Source: JASUTC01 sp964604305
GTDB lineage: Bacteria; Thermotogota; Thermotogae; MWEM01
NCBI GenBank assembly: GCA_964604305.1
Contig: CAZRYM010000087.1
Location: 1-8,475, forward strand
DNA: 8,475 nt
Direction of reading: 5' to 3'
A program made the position numbers and the translations under genes. A model generated the notes under the pieces. That model worked only from the letters and a program-made list of their open reading frames with translations, had not been told where the DNA came from and did not search any database. The first letter of the stretch is position 1; each line of letters starts with the position of its first letter. Positions 1-5,801 of the stretch are shown here, in pieces.

Positions 1-520
1 CATAGGGCTTTTCAATTTCCTTTGCGATGACCCTGGCAACCGCCTTCATGTTCAAAGCATGAACAAGACTGTTTCTTTTCAAATCTGCAAAACCAGATAT
101 CCTTGATAATTCATGAAACTCATCAATGGATATGGGATCTGTTATATAAGCCTTTTTGTTTGCTTTGCTGGCAAAATCATGTGCTATTACTGCTGCAAGA
201 TTGGATGGATGATCCATATGACTTTTATTTTTCAGAAAATCCACCATCACATCATTAACCGTATACGTTCCACTCTCAAGAGGAGGTAATATTCCTCCTC
301 TTGCCGCAAAGGCATCAAACTCTTCAATGGATTCACCACGTTCTTCTATAAATTTTAAAATATCTCTTTTTCGAATCTCCAGTTGTTCCATTGAGTTGTT
401 CATGTGATCAAATTGAGAAGCATCATGAATGACGGTCTCACTATCTTGCATCACATTATCATGAAATATACCGATTTTTGTGGAAGTAGAACCTGGATTG
501 ATGGACAAAATCTTAAACAT
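1..520 (-). CDS. buk: Butyrate kinase, N-terminal half (partial, cut by window start)
   Basis: This is the first 173 residues of an acid kinase of the acetate kinase/butyrate kinase branch of the ASKHA fold. It should interconvert butyryl (or branched-chain acyl) phosphate plus ADP and the free acid plus ATP in the cytoplasm. The phosphate-binding motif NPGSTSTK sits at residues 8-15. The proline and the STSTK form are typical of butyrate kinases, whereas acetate kinases usually read N-A-G-S-S-S. Other family-like stretches are GTYTVNDVMVDFL, HPSNLAAVIAHDFA, DELSRISG-like EFHELSRISG and HALNMKAVARVIA near the cut end. The family is usually about 355 residues, so roughly half is present. The ATG at 520 lies 3 bp after the stop of the upstream aminotransferase, with a GAAGGG-type Shine-Dalgarno inside that gene's last codons, so the two are probably co-transcribed and coupled. 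Chain length of the substrate cannot be told from sequence; isobutyrate or isovalerate are possible. Confidence 0.93.
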   Translation of the reverse strand, partial: MFKILSINPGSTSTKIGIFHDNVMQDSETVIHDASQFDHMNNSMEQLEIRKRDILKFIEERGESIEEFDAFAARGGILPPLESGTYTVNDVMVDFLKNKSHMDHPSNLAAVIAHDFASKANKKAYITDPISIDEFHELSRISGFADLKRNSLVHALNMKAVARVIAKEIEKPY

Positions 521-523
521 TAA

Positions 524-1798
524 TTACCAACCCTTCATTTCTTTATATTCGTTTATGGTTTTAACCAGTCTCTTTGTCCCTTCAATAATTTCATCATGTG
601 AAGGTAAGCAGAAGGAAATTCTCATACAGTTTTTAACCTCTTCACGTGATTCTTCATTGACGGAGAACGCTTCTCCGGGGATATAAATTATCTTGTTCTT
701 TTTAGCGATTTCAAGCATTTCACCTGTATCGTATTGCTTAGGCAAACACGCCCAGGTAAAAAGGCCACCATGGGGATAAGTCCAGTTTATACCATCAATC
801 TGAGTGAGTATTTCGTCAAAAGCCTTCATCATGGTATCTCTTTTTGATGCATACAATTCAAGTGTTGGTTTCATACCAACAATAGGATCGTATTTTTCCA
901 AATACCTGGCTGTAAGTCTTTGAGTCAAACTGGATGAGCAAAGATCTGCAGCCTGTTTTCCCATAACCAGTCGTCTAACCATGAGCGGGTCTCCAATCGT
1001 AAAGCCCATTCTCAATCCTGGGGACAGCACTTTACTGAATGTATTCAATAAAAGAACTGGATTCACTTTATACTTTTCATTATCCTGAGCCAGTCTGTAG
1101 ATTGTTGGTATCTTTTCACCTTCAAATCTCAAAGCACCGTAGGGGTCATCTTCGATGATGATCAGGTCTTTTGAGTAAGCATATTCCAGGAGCTGTTTTC
1201 TCTTTTCCAAAGAAAGAGAAATACCTGTGGGATTATCAAAATTACTGACAATGTAGATGAATTTCAAACGCTGCAGTTCATCATCAGTCAGGGCATCTAT
1301 TTTTTTCTGCAGCAGGTTCATATCGGGTCCGTCATCTTCCATTGGAACCGTGATGAATTTCGGGTCTCTTACCTTAAAAGCACTTGCAGCGCCAAGATAA
1401 ACAGGGGAACAAATGGCACAAATACTGTCTTTATCCAAAAAAGTTCGCCCAATGAGATCCAGTGCCTGTTGACTGCCGGTGGTGATGATTACATTCTCAC
1501 AAGTTAAACCAGTAATGCCATCATGTTTTTCAAGTAATTTGATGTATTCGTTCTTTAATATTTCATCTCCCTCAGTTGTTCCGTATTGAAGAGAAACATG
1601 ATGTTCGTCTTCGATGACTTCCTTTGCAATTTGGGCCATTTCATGTCTCGGGAAAGTATCCGGATCGGGTACGCCACCACCAAATGAGATCATTCCGGGT
1701 ATCGAGGTAGATTTCAATAATTCCCTAATAATACTTGCCTTTGTATTTTTTGCAATCCAAGAAAGCTTTGCATTGATATATTGTTCTCGCATTGACAT
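524..1798 (-). CDS. PLP-dependent aminotransferase, fold type I (LysN/MocR-domain-like)
   Basis: A complete 424-residue class I/II aminotransferase that transfers an amino group between an amino acid and a 2-oxo acid in the cytoplasm. Visible signatures are GGGVPDPDTFP (about 40-50), the TTGSQQALDLIGR cofactor-phosphate segment (106-118), DNPTG (188-192, Asn189), IIEDDPYGALRF with Asp217, the Schiff-base lysine Lys256 in NTFSKVLSPGLRMGF, and the substrate-carboxylate Arg393 in MRISFCLPS. This pattern fits the group holding 2-aminoadipate aminotransferase LysN and broad-range aromatic/branched-chain aminotransferases. The exact amino acid cannot be assigned. The ATG at 1798 is chosen because AGGAGGTG lies 6 nt upstream. 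A longer start at 1834 would add 12 residues but puts that Shine-Dalgarno inside the gene and its ATG overlaps a TATAAT box. It is followed after 3 bp by buk, suggesting a role in amino-acid fermentation (inference). Confidence 0.93.
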   Translation of the reverse strand: MSMREQYINAKLSWIAKNTKASIIRELLKSTSIPGMISFGGGVPDPDTFPRHEMAQIAKEVIEDEHHVSLQYGTTEGDEILKNEYIKLLEKHDGITGLTCENVIITTGSQQALDLIGRTFLDKDSICAICSPVYLGAASAFKVRDPKFITVPMEDDGPDMNLLQKKIDALTDDELQRLKFIYIVSNFDNPTGISLSLEKRKQLLEYAYSKDLIIIEDDPYGALRFEGEKIPTIYRLAQDNEKYKVNPVLLLNTFSKVLSPGLRMGFTIGDPLMVRRLVMGKQAADLCSSSLTQRLTARYLEKYDPIVGMKPTLELYASKRDTMMKAFDEILTQIDGINWTYPHGGLFTWACLPKQYDTGEMLEIAKKNKIIYIPGEAFSVNEESREEVKNCMRISFCLPSHDEIIEGTKRLVKTINEYKEMKGW

Positions 1799-1804
1799 AA
1801 CAAG

Positions 1805-1812
1805 CACCTCCT
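1805..1812 (-). promoter_or_regulatory. Shine-Dalgarno site that fixes the aminotransferase start
   Basis: AGGAGGTG read on the minus strand, with 6 nt to the ATG at 1798. It is a full match to the 16S 3' end and is the reason for rejecting the in-frame ATG at 1834. Confidence 0.85.
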
Positions 1813-1842
1813 GTATGCTTTTTATTATCTTCATTATAATTC

Positions 1843-1862
1843 TAACAGAATATTTCCTGTTA
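1843..1862. promoter_or_regulatory. Dyad TAACAG-N8-CTGTTA overlapping the promoter (possible operator)
   Basis: Perfect 6-bp arms at 1843-1848 and 1857-1862 with an 8-nt spacer. The right arm overlaps the proposed -10 box and the dyad covers the predicted transcription start of the aminotransferase-buk operon, where a repressor would act. No T-run follows on either strand, so it is not a terminator. Six-bp arms can arise by chance in AT-rich DNA, so this is only a candidate. Confidence 0.3.
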
Positions 1863-1887
1863 TAGGCAATATTTTAAAAATATTCAA
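1859..1887 (-). promoter_or_regulatory. Probable sigma-70-type promoter of the aminotransferase-buk operon
   Basis: On the minus strand TTGAAT (1887-1882) and TATAAC (1864-1859) are separated by exactly 17 bp. Transcription would start near 1852 and give a leader of about 50 nt before the ATG at 1798. An alternative -10, a perfect TATAAT at 1838-1833, lacks a convincing -35. Both would place the start downstream of the longer-ORF ATG at 1834 or on top of it, which supports the shorter gene model. Confidence 0.55.
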
Positions 1888-2016
1888 CATTGATTCTTAT
1901 ATGTTAGTTATAAAATATCATAGTAAGGCAATTAGAAGTGAAAGGATTTGCACACAAACAAATACAAATGCAATATTATTCATAATCATATTTCACACAT
2001 CTTTGTTCAATTATAA

Positions 2017-2030
2017 GGAAAACGATTACC
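2017..2030. promoter_or_regulatory. LacI/CcpA-like pseudo-palindrome (GGnAAnCGnTTnCC)
   Basis: The 14-mer GGAAAACGATTACC is symmetric at 10 of 14 positions around a central CG, the form seen in LacI-family operators and cre boxes. It differs from the cre consensus TGWAANCGNTNWCA at its two end bases. It lies about 150 bp upstream of the aminotransferase promoter and 30 bp past the stop of the M23-like gene. Chance occurrence is quite possible. Confidence 0.2.
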
Positions 2031-2059
2031 AATGGAGCTGTTTTTATTGAATACCGATA

Positions 2060-3046
2060 TTATTTCTTCAAATAAAATTCCCAAGTCTTGGCATTACCCC
2101 AATCATCTTCAATCACAATCTTAGCTCTGATGGTACCGGAAAGTGTGATGTCATTCAACCGGTTCAGGACAATAACGCCTTCCCTTTTGTCTGAATACAA
2201 TTTATACCAGTAATAACTGCTTGTAGAACCCTCTCCAAACACTTTTTCGCCTTGTTCGTGAAAATCAGCTGGAATGGTCTCGAACAAAAGCTGATAAACT
2301 TCTTCATCGTTTAAAAAGAGCTGGACTCTATGGACACCATATCTGCTACGTCTGTTGTTATCCATCAGTCTGGCGTTAATTTCTATCTGGGGAATGGCGT
2401 TGGTATAATAATAAGAACCACCATTACTGATATTCTGCTCTTTCCCGTCTATTCTCACTTTGGCAAAATCCAAAAAAGCATCCGGCCGATTTAAATGTTC
2501 TTTCAAATAAACCAGAGGATCAATATAAATATTTTGGGCAACATCCAAAAATTCCACATGACAGTATGGGGCGATGGCTGTACCTGTTTGACCGGAATAA
2601 CCAATCACATCTCCTTTTCTTACTGTATACTCATTGGAATTAAATTCAATGACAGTATGACTCTCCTCACCAAATTCCACCATCACGGATTGTAAGATTG
2701 AATTATATTCTGGTGAAAAAGTATTTAAATGACCATACATTGTTGCAAGTCCGTCCGGGTGTTTAAGATAGATAATATTTCCATAAATCGGATCGTTAAT
2801 CACTAATTTCCAGAGGATGCCATCGTTCATGGCATAAATTTTTGTGTTTTCGATACTGTTTGTTGACAAGGCTAATCCAATGTTGAATCGCTTAACATAA
2901 GTATCTGCGTTGATTCGGCATTCACCGAAAGTTCCGGTTATTCTTTTGGTTGTGTACGTTGGCAGTCCATAATTATTAGCCCATATAACCGAAACTATTA
3001 GTAAAGTTATAATAATTGTTATTAGTAATTCTCTTTTTTTCGACAT
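2060..3046 (-). CDS. M23/LytM-like protein with degenerate active site and C-terminal beta-rich domain
   Basis: A 328-residue protein with a single hydrophobic N-terminal segment (about 7-23), so exported or membrane-anchored with the rest outside the membrane. Residues about 34-185 follow the M23 peptidase (LytM/lysostaphin) pattern: ITGTFGE, then IYAMNDG, YGNIIYLKHPDG, MYGHL (His106), VRKGDVIGYSGQTG and a final YCHVEF. The zinc site is broken. The family H-x-x-x-D motif reads N55-x-x-x-A59, and the H-x-H motif reads Y161-C-H163. Only His106 and His163 remain. The remaining C-terminal part (about 200-328) looks like a beta-sandwich domain with GVHRVQLFLNDEEVY, as found after some M23 domains. 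By analogy with EnvC and NlpD it may regulate a cell-wall hydrolase rather than cut peptidoglycan; that is inference. The ATG at 3046 has GGTGAT just upstream. It stands alone, divergent from the peptide importer. Confidence 0.85.
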   Translation of the reverse strand: MSKKRELLITIIITLLIVSVIWANNYGLPTYTTKRITGTFGECRINADTYVKRFNIGLALSTNSIENTKIYAMNDGILWKLVINDPIYGNIIYLKHPDGLATMYGHLNTFSPEYNSILQSVMVEFGEESHTVIEFNSNEYTVRKGDVIGYSGQTGTAIAPYCHVEFLDVAQNIYIDPLVYLKEHLNRPDAFLDFAKVRIDGKEQNISNGGSYYYTNAIPQIEINARLMDNNRRSRYGVHRVQLFLNDEEVYQLLFETIPADFHEQGEKVFGEGSTSSYYWYKLYSDKREGVIVLNRLNDITLSGTIRAKIVIEDDWGNAKTWEFYLKK

Positions 3047-3079
3047 TTAATCACCATCCCATAAATTCCCTTCCTTAAT

Positions 3080-3088
3080 ATTTTAACA
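3080..3088 (-). promoter_or_regulatory. Extended -10 promoter candidate for the M23-like gene
   Basis: TGTTAAAAT read on the minus strand matches TGnTAnAAT. The -35 region 17 bp upstream (GTTTCT) is weak, as is common with extended -10 promoters. The leader would be about 30 nt. Confidence 0.4.
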
Positions 3089-3194
3089 TATGTCACCACT
3101 GTAGAAACCTTCCTCAAAGAATAGTCTATCGAACCATATTTTTCCAAATATAGCTTGATTATTTTGAACTTCCTTTAGAAAATAATATGTTCTT

Positions 3195-3216
3195 TTTGTT
3201 TCAGTATCGAAACAAA
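3195..3216. promoter_or_regulatory. Perfect dyad TTTGTTTC-N6-GAAACAAA, probable operator
   Basis: Eight-bp perfect arms at 3195-3202 and 3209-3216 around the spacer AGTATC. The right arm covers the -35 position of the binding-protein promoter (-10 at 3235-3240). The position suits a repressor or a promoter-proximal activator controlling the peptide importer. It is too AT-rich to act as a terminator and no rightward gene precedes it. The TTTGTTT half-site recalls operators of XylR/ROK-type repressors, but I cannot assign the regulator; none is encoded in this window. Confidence 0.5.
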
Positions 3217-3231
3217 TTTTATAAAAAGATA

Positions 3232-3240
3232 TGGTAAAAT
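3232..3240 (+). promoter_or_regulatory. Extended -10 promoter of the peptide-importer operon
   Basis: TGGTAAAAT matches TGnTAnAAT. The -35 region is poor and is covered by the dyad at 3195-3216. The start would be near 3247, giving a leader of about 28 nt with a strong AAGGAGG Shine-Dalgarno at 3262-3268, 6 nt before the ATG at 3275. Confidence 0.5.
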
Positions 3241-3274
3241 AAAGATTATACCCCATTTAATAAGGAGGAATATT

Positions 3275-4783
3275 ATGAAAAAAGCACTATTGTTTAGTTT
3301 GGTTTTCGTATTTTTAGTTGTTCTGAGTTTTGGAGCAGATGATGTTGTTGTAGCGATGAATGGAGACGCAGCAACACTGTATCCTGCAGACATGACAGAT
3401 AATTACTCGGAAGAGATTAGCAGACACATCTATGAAGGTTTGGTGGAATTTGATCAGGAACTGAATGTTGTACCAGCCTTAGCAAAAGATTGGGATATTT
3501 CTCCCGATGGGATGAAGTATTTCTTCTATTTGGAAGAAGGGGTCACATTCCATGATGGCACACCATTTAACGCTGATGCCGTAAAACTGCATTTTGACAA
3601 ACTCCTTGAAGGGGGGTTGAGGCGTTCTTCCCTTTACGTTCCGTTTATCGAAAGTGTACAAATCATCGATGATTACACGGTATTGTTTAGAATGAAAAAC
3701 CCATTTGGACCATTGCTGAATCATCTGGCACATGGCGCCGGCCTTATTGTTTCTCCTGAAGTCCTTAAGAAATACGATAAAGCCGAGATATCCAATCACC
3801 CTGTTGGAACCGGCCCTTATACCTTTGTAGAATGGGCAAAAGGCGATCATGTGAAAGTAGTGGCAAACAAGGATTACTGGAAAGGAACTCCCGGACTTGA
3901 CAGTATCAACTTCAAGATTGTTCCGGAAGCAAATACACGTGTATTGATGCTTGAATCAGGCGATTCTCAGGTTTCAAACATGATTGAACCCATTGATGTG
4001 GCAAGACTTCAAGCTCATAACAAAGTTGATGTTGTGATCGTTCCCAGTTTGACCGTTCGCTACGTGGGTTTTAACATGACCAAACCCCCATTTGACAACA
4101 AATTGGTTCGTCAAGCCGCCAATTACGCCATTGACAAAAAAGCCATTGCACAAGCTCTCTTTAGAGGCTATGCTCAACCGGCTAAATCTGTCATCGCACC
4201 AAATGTTAATGGCTACTTTGAAACAGAAGGCTATCCCTACAATCCAACAAAGGCAAAGGAACTCTTGTCAGAAGCCGGTTATCCAAACGGATTTGATACA
4301 ATACTCTTTGCAGCCCCTCATTATCAACAAATCGCTGTTATCGTTCAAAGCCAATTAAAGGCGATTGGGATTAACGCAGAAATCCAAGTTTACGAATGGG
4401 CCTCTTACATGGATTTACTTTATTCCAAACCACCTGATGAATCTAAACACACCATGTACGTCATCGGTTGGAGTCCGTCTACCGGGGATGCTGATTGGGT
4501 AGTCAGACCGTTGTTTGATTCAGCTAACTGGGCTCCTGATGGAGACAATCATGTAGGAATGAACAATCCTGAAGTAGACCGATTGCTAAAATTGGAGATG
4601 ACCACCTTTGATGCAGAAAAGAGAGCAGAGTACTTGGCAGAACTTCAGCAACTACTTGTAGACGAAGCCCCCTGGATCTTCCTTTATGTCCAGGATCAGA
4701 TGGTTGGTGTTTCCAATCAATTAAAAGATGTGATGGTCCTTCCTCTTGGCGTTACTGTTTTAAAGTACGCTTACATGGAATAG
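3275..4783 (+). CDS. Peptide ABC transporter, periplasmic substrate-binding protein (SBP_bac_5, DppA/OppA/GsiB-like)
   Basis: A complete 502-residue family 5 extracellular solute-binding protein that captures peptides (or a related ligand) and delivers them to the permeases encoded downstream. Residues 1 to about 20 form a signal peptide: MKK, a long hydrophobic core, then SFGA, with cleavage after Gly20 or Ala21. There is no lipobox cysteine and I find no cysteine in the protein, so it should be soluble in a periplasm-like space. Family marks include IYEGLVEFDQELNVVPALA, WDISPDGMKYFFYL, VTFHDGTPFNADAV, VGTGPYTFVEW (near 178) and a C-terminal GWSPSTGDADW with NNPEVDRLL, resembling dipeptide and glutathione-type binders. 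The ATG has AAGGAGG 6 nt upstream. It is the first gene of the operon and is followed by an intrinsic terminator. The ligand cannot be read from the sequence; nickel, sugar or muropeptide ligands occur in this family too. Confidence 0.95.
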   Translation: MKKALLFSLVFVFLVVLSFGADDVVVAMNGDAATLYPADMTDNYSEEISRHIYEGLVEFDQELNVVPALAKDWDISPDGMKYFFYLEEGVTFHDGTPFNADAVKLHFDKLLEGGLRRSSLYVPFIESVQIIDDYTVLFRMKNPFGPLLNHLAHGAGLIVSPEVLKKYDKAEISNHPVGTGPYTFVEWAKGDHVKVVANKDYWKGTPGLDSINFKIVPEANTRVLMLESGDSQVSNMIEPIDVARLQAHNKVDVVIVPSLTVRYVGFNMTKPPFDNKLVRQAANYAIDKKAIAQALFRGYAQPAKSVIAPNVNGYFETEGYPYNPTKAKELLSEAGYPNGFDTILFAAPHYQQIAVIVQSQLKAIGINAEIQVYEWASYMDLLYSKPPDESKHTMYVIGWSPSTGDADWVVRPLFDSANWAPDGDNHVGMNNPEVDRLLKLEMTTFDAEKRAEYLAELQQLLVDEAPWIFLYVQDQMVGVSNQLKDVMVLPLGVTVLKYAYME

Positions 4784-4806
4784 CATTATCATTTGAAATA
4801 ATCGTT

Positions 4807-4836
4807 AAAGAGAGGGGAGAACGCCCCTCTCTTTTT
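4807..4836 (+). terminator. Intrinsic terminator between binding-protein and permease genes
   Basis: Perfect 11-bp stem AAAGAGAGGGG / CCCCTCTCTTT with a 6-nt loop AGAACG, ending in TTTTT. It lies 23 bp after the binding-protein stop and about 30 bp before the first permease. I see no good promoter between it and the permease, so the downstream genes probably depend on read-through. This would make binding protein the most abundant component. Confidence 0.88.
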
Positions 4837-4855
4837 CGTATGATCCCCAGGAAAT

Positions 4856-4862
4856 GAGGTGA
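4856..4862 (+). promoter_or_regulatory. Shine-Dalgarno favouring a TTG start for the first permease
   Basis: GAGGTGA is a 7-nt match to the anti-Shine-Dalgarno and is well spaced for TTG at 4868. The competing in-frame GTG at 4859 overlaps this site and has only AGGA (4849-4852) 6 nt upstream. The choice changes just three residues. Confidence 0.55.
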
Positions 4863-4867
4863 AAAAC

Positions 4868-5788
4868 TTGAACAATTACTTTATCAAGCGATTGATCTTA
4901 ATCATACCTATTTTAATTGGCGTTTCCTTACTTAGCTTTTTTATCATCCATCTGATCCCCGGTGATCCTGCAAGAGTTATAGCCGGACAGGGAGCTACTT
5001 CTGATGATATTGCCCTCATCAGAGAGGAGTTCGGACTGGATAAACCATTAACCGAACAATATTTTGCCTTTGTTGTGGGAATATTTTCCGGAAAACTGAA
5101 ATCTATCAGTTCTCAACAACCCGTTATTGACGAAATCAAACCAAGATTTTGGAATACCGTTCAGCTTGCAACCTTTGGTATCATCGTGGCATCTGTTGTT
5201 GGAATCTTGTTGGGTATCATTGCGGCAACTCATAAAAACACCTTCATTGATAATTTATCCATGGGCTTTTCATTAATTGGTGTTTCCATGCCCATTTTTT
5301 GGCTGGGGTTGTTGTTAATCATACTGTTCTCAGTTGTACTTAATTGGCTACCAGCAGGCGGAAAGGATTCTTTTATCAGTTTTATATTGCCCGGTATTAC
5401 CCTGAGTTTACCCACTGCCGCCATTATCGCCAGGATGACGAGAGCCAGCATGTTGGAAATAGTGAACCAGGATTTTATTAAAACAGCCATTTCAAATGGT
5501 ATCCCTCAAAAAACGGTTATCTATAAATATGCTTTGAAGAATGCTTTGATTCCTGTAGTAACCGTGGTGGGACTTCAATTTGGATACATGCTTGGAGGAG
5601 CCGTTTTAACAGAAAGTGTCTTTGGATGGCCGGGATTAGGTCGTCTTGTGGTTCAATCGATTTTCACCAGGGATTACCCTCTCGTTCAATCAGGGATTCT
5701 CTTGATTGCTATGTCTTTCGTTTTCGTCAACTTAGCGGTAGATTTATTGTATGCGGCAATCGATCCCAGACTTCGCAGGAAAAAGTAG
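4868..5788 (+). CDS. Peptide ABC transporter permease, DppB-like
   Basis: About 306 residues (309 if GTG at 4859 is used), the usual size for DppB/OppB/GsiC. It forms half of the inner-membrane channel with the next gene's product. Visible are a first membrane segment (about 9-30) followed by the family hallmark PGDPA (31-35), a long external loop ending in QPVIDEI, a TM segment starting near NTVQLA (96-101), SMPIFWLGLLLI (about 140-151), and the EAA-type cytoplasmic loop around residues 203-229 (KTAISNGIP ... LKNALIP) that contacts the ATPases. Then come GLQFGYMLGGAVLTESVF and WPGLGRL, strongly conserved in the family. The usual GDLG-S motif before QPV is weak here (SGKLKSISS). TTG at 4868 is preferred because of GAGGTGA just upstream. 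The next permease starts 13 bp after the TAG stop. Confidence 0.93.
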   Translation: MNNYFIKRLILIIPILIGVSLLSFFIIHLIPGDPARVIAGQGATSDDIALIREEFGLDKPLTEQYFAFVVGIFSGKLKSISSQQPVIDEIKPRFWNTVQLATFGIIVASVVGILLGIIAATHKNTFIDNLSMGFSLIGVSMPIFWLGLLLIILFSVVLNWLPAGGKDSFISFILPGITLSLPTAAIIARMTRASMLEIVNQDFIKTAISNGIPQKTVIYKYALKNALIPVVTVVGLQFGYMLGGAVLTESVFGWPGLGRLVVQSIFTRDYPLVQSGILLIAMSFVFVNLAVDLLYAAIDPRLRRKK

Positions 5789-5801
5789 AGGTGAGGTGTG
5801 T

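Larger units (their letters stand above)
1799..2059. other. Non-coding gap between the M23-like gene and the aminotransferase
   Basis: AT-rich and 261 bp long. It holds the aminotransferase Shine-Dalgarno, promoter and dyad near its left end, and a LacI-operator-like pseudo-palindrome at 2017-2030 near its right end. I see no GC-rich hairpin with a T-run after the M23-like gene (minus-strand stop at 2062-2060), so that gene may read through or end in a factor-dependent way. No convincing small gene is present. The best candidate, a 30-codon ATG frame on the plus strand from 2032, runs into the M23-like gene antisense. Confidence 0.6.

Noticed and set aside
480..686. Plus-strand open frame across the buk/aminotransferase junction
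   Set aside because: It is antisense to two genes with clear family motifs and no family is recognisable. The same holds for the other antisense and out-of-frame stretches, such as 1614-1865 and 3479-3850.
1799..1834. Longer aminotransferase start at the ATG at 1834
   Set aside because: The extra 12 codons contain the AGGAGGTG ribosome site for the ATG at 1798, and the 1834 ATG overlaps a TATAAT box.
1950..1985. Plus-strand promoter-like TTGCAC ... TATTAT
   Set aside because: The spacing is 20 bp and no rightward gene follows; the downstream sequence is antisense to the M23-like gene.
2032..2124. 30-codon plus-strand frame starting at ATG 2032
   Set aside because: Most of it is antisense to the M23-like gene and it has no recognisable family, so it is probably chance.
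3195..3222. Dyad before the importer read as a terminator, because TTTT follows it on the plus strand
   Set aside because: The stem is very AT-rich, there is no rightward gene upstream, and it lies directly on a promoter.
4854..4862. ATG-AGG-TGA micro-ORF before the first permease
   Set aside because: It has only two sense codons and is best explained as the Shine-Dalgarno GAGGTGA preceded by AT.
5751..5801. Earlier ATG for the DppC-like permease
   Set aside because: It would overlap the previous gene by 38 bp and has no good Shine-Dalgarno. The DppC family starts shortly before the first membrane segment, as the ATG at 5802 gives.
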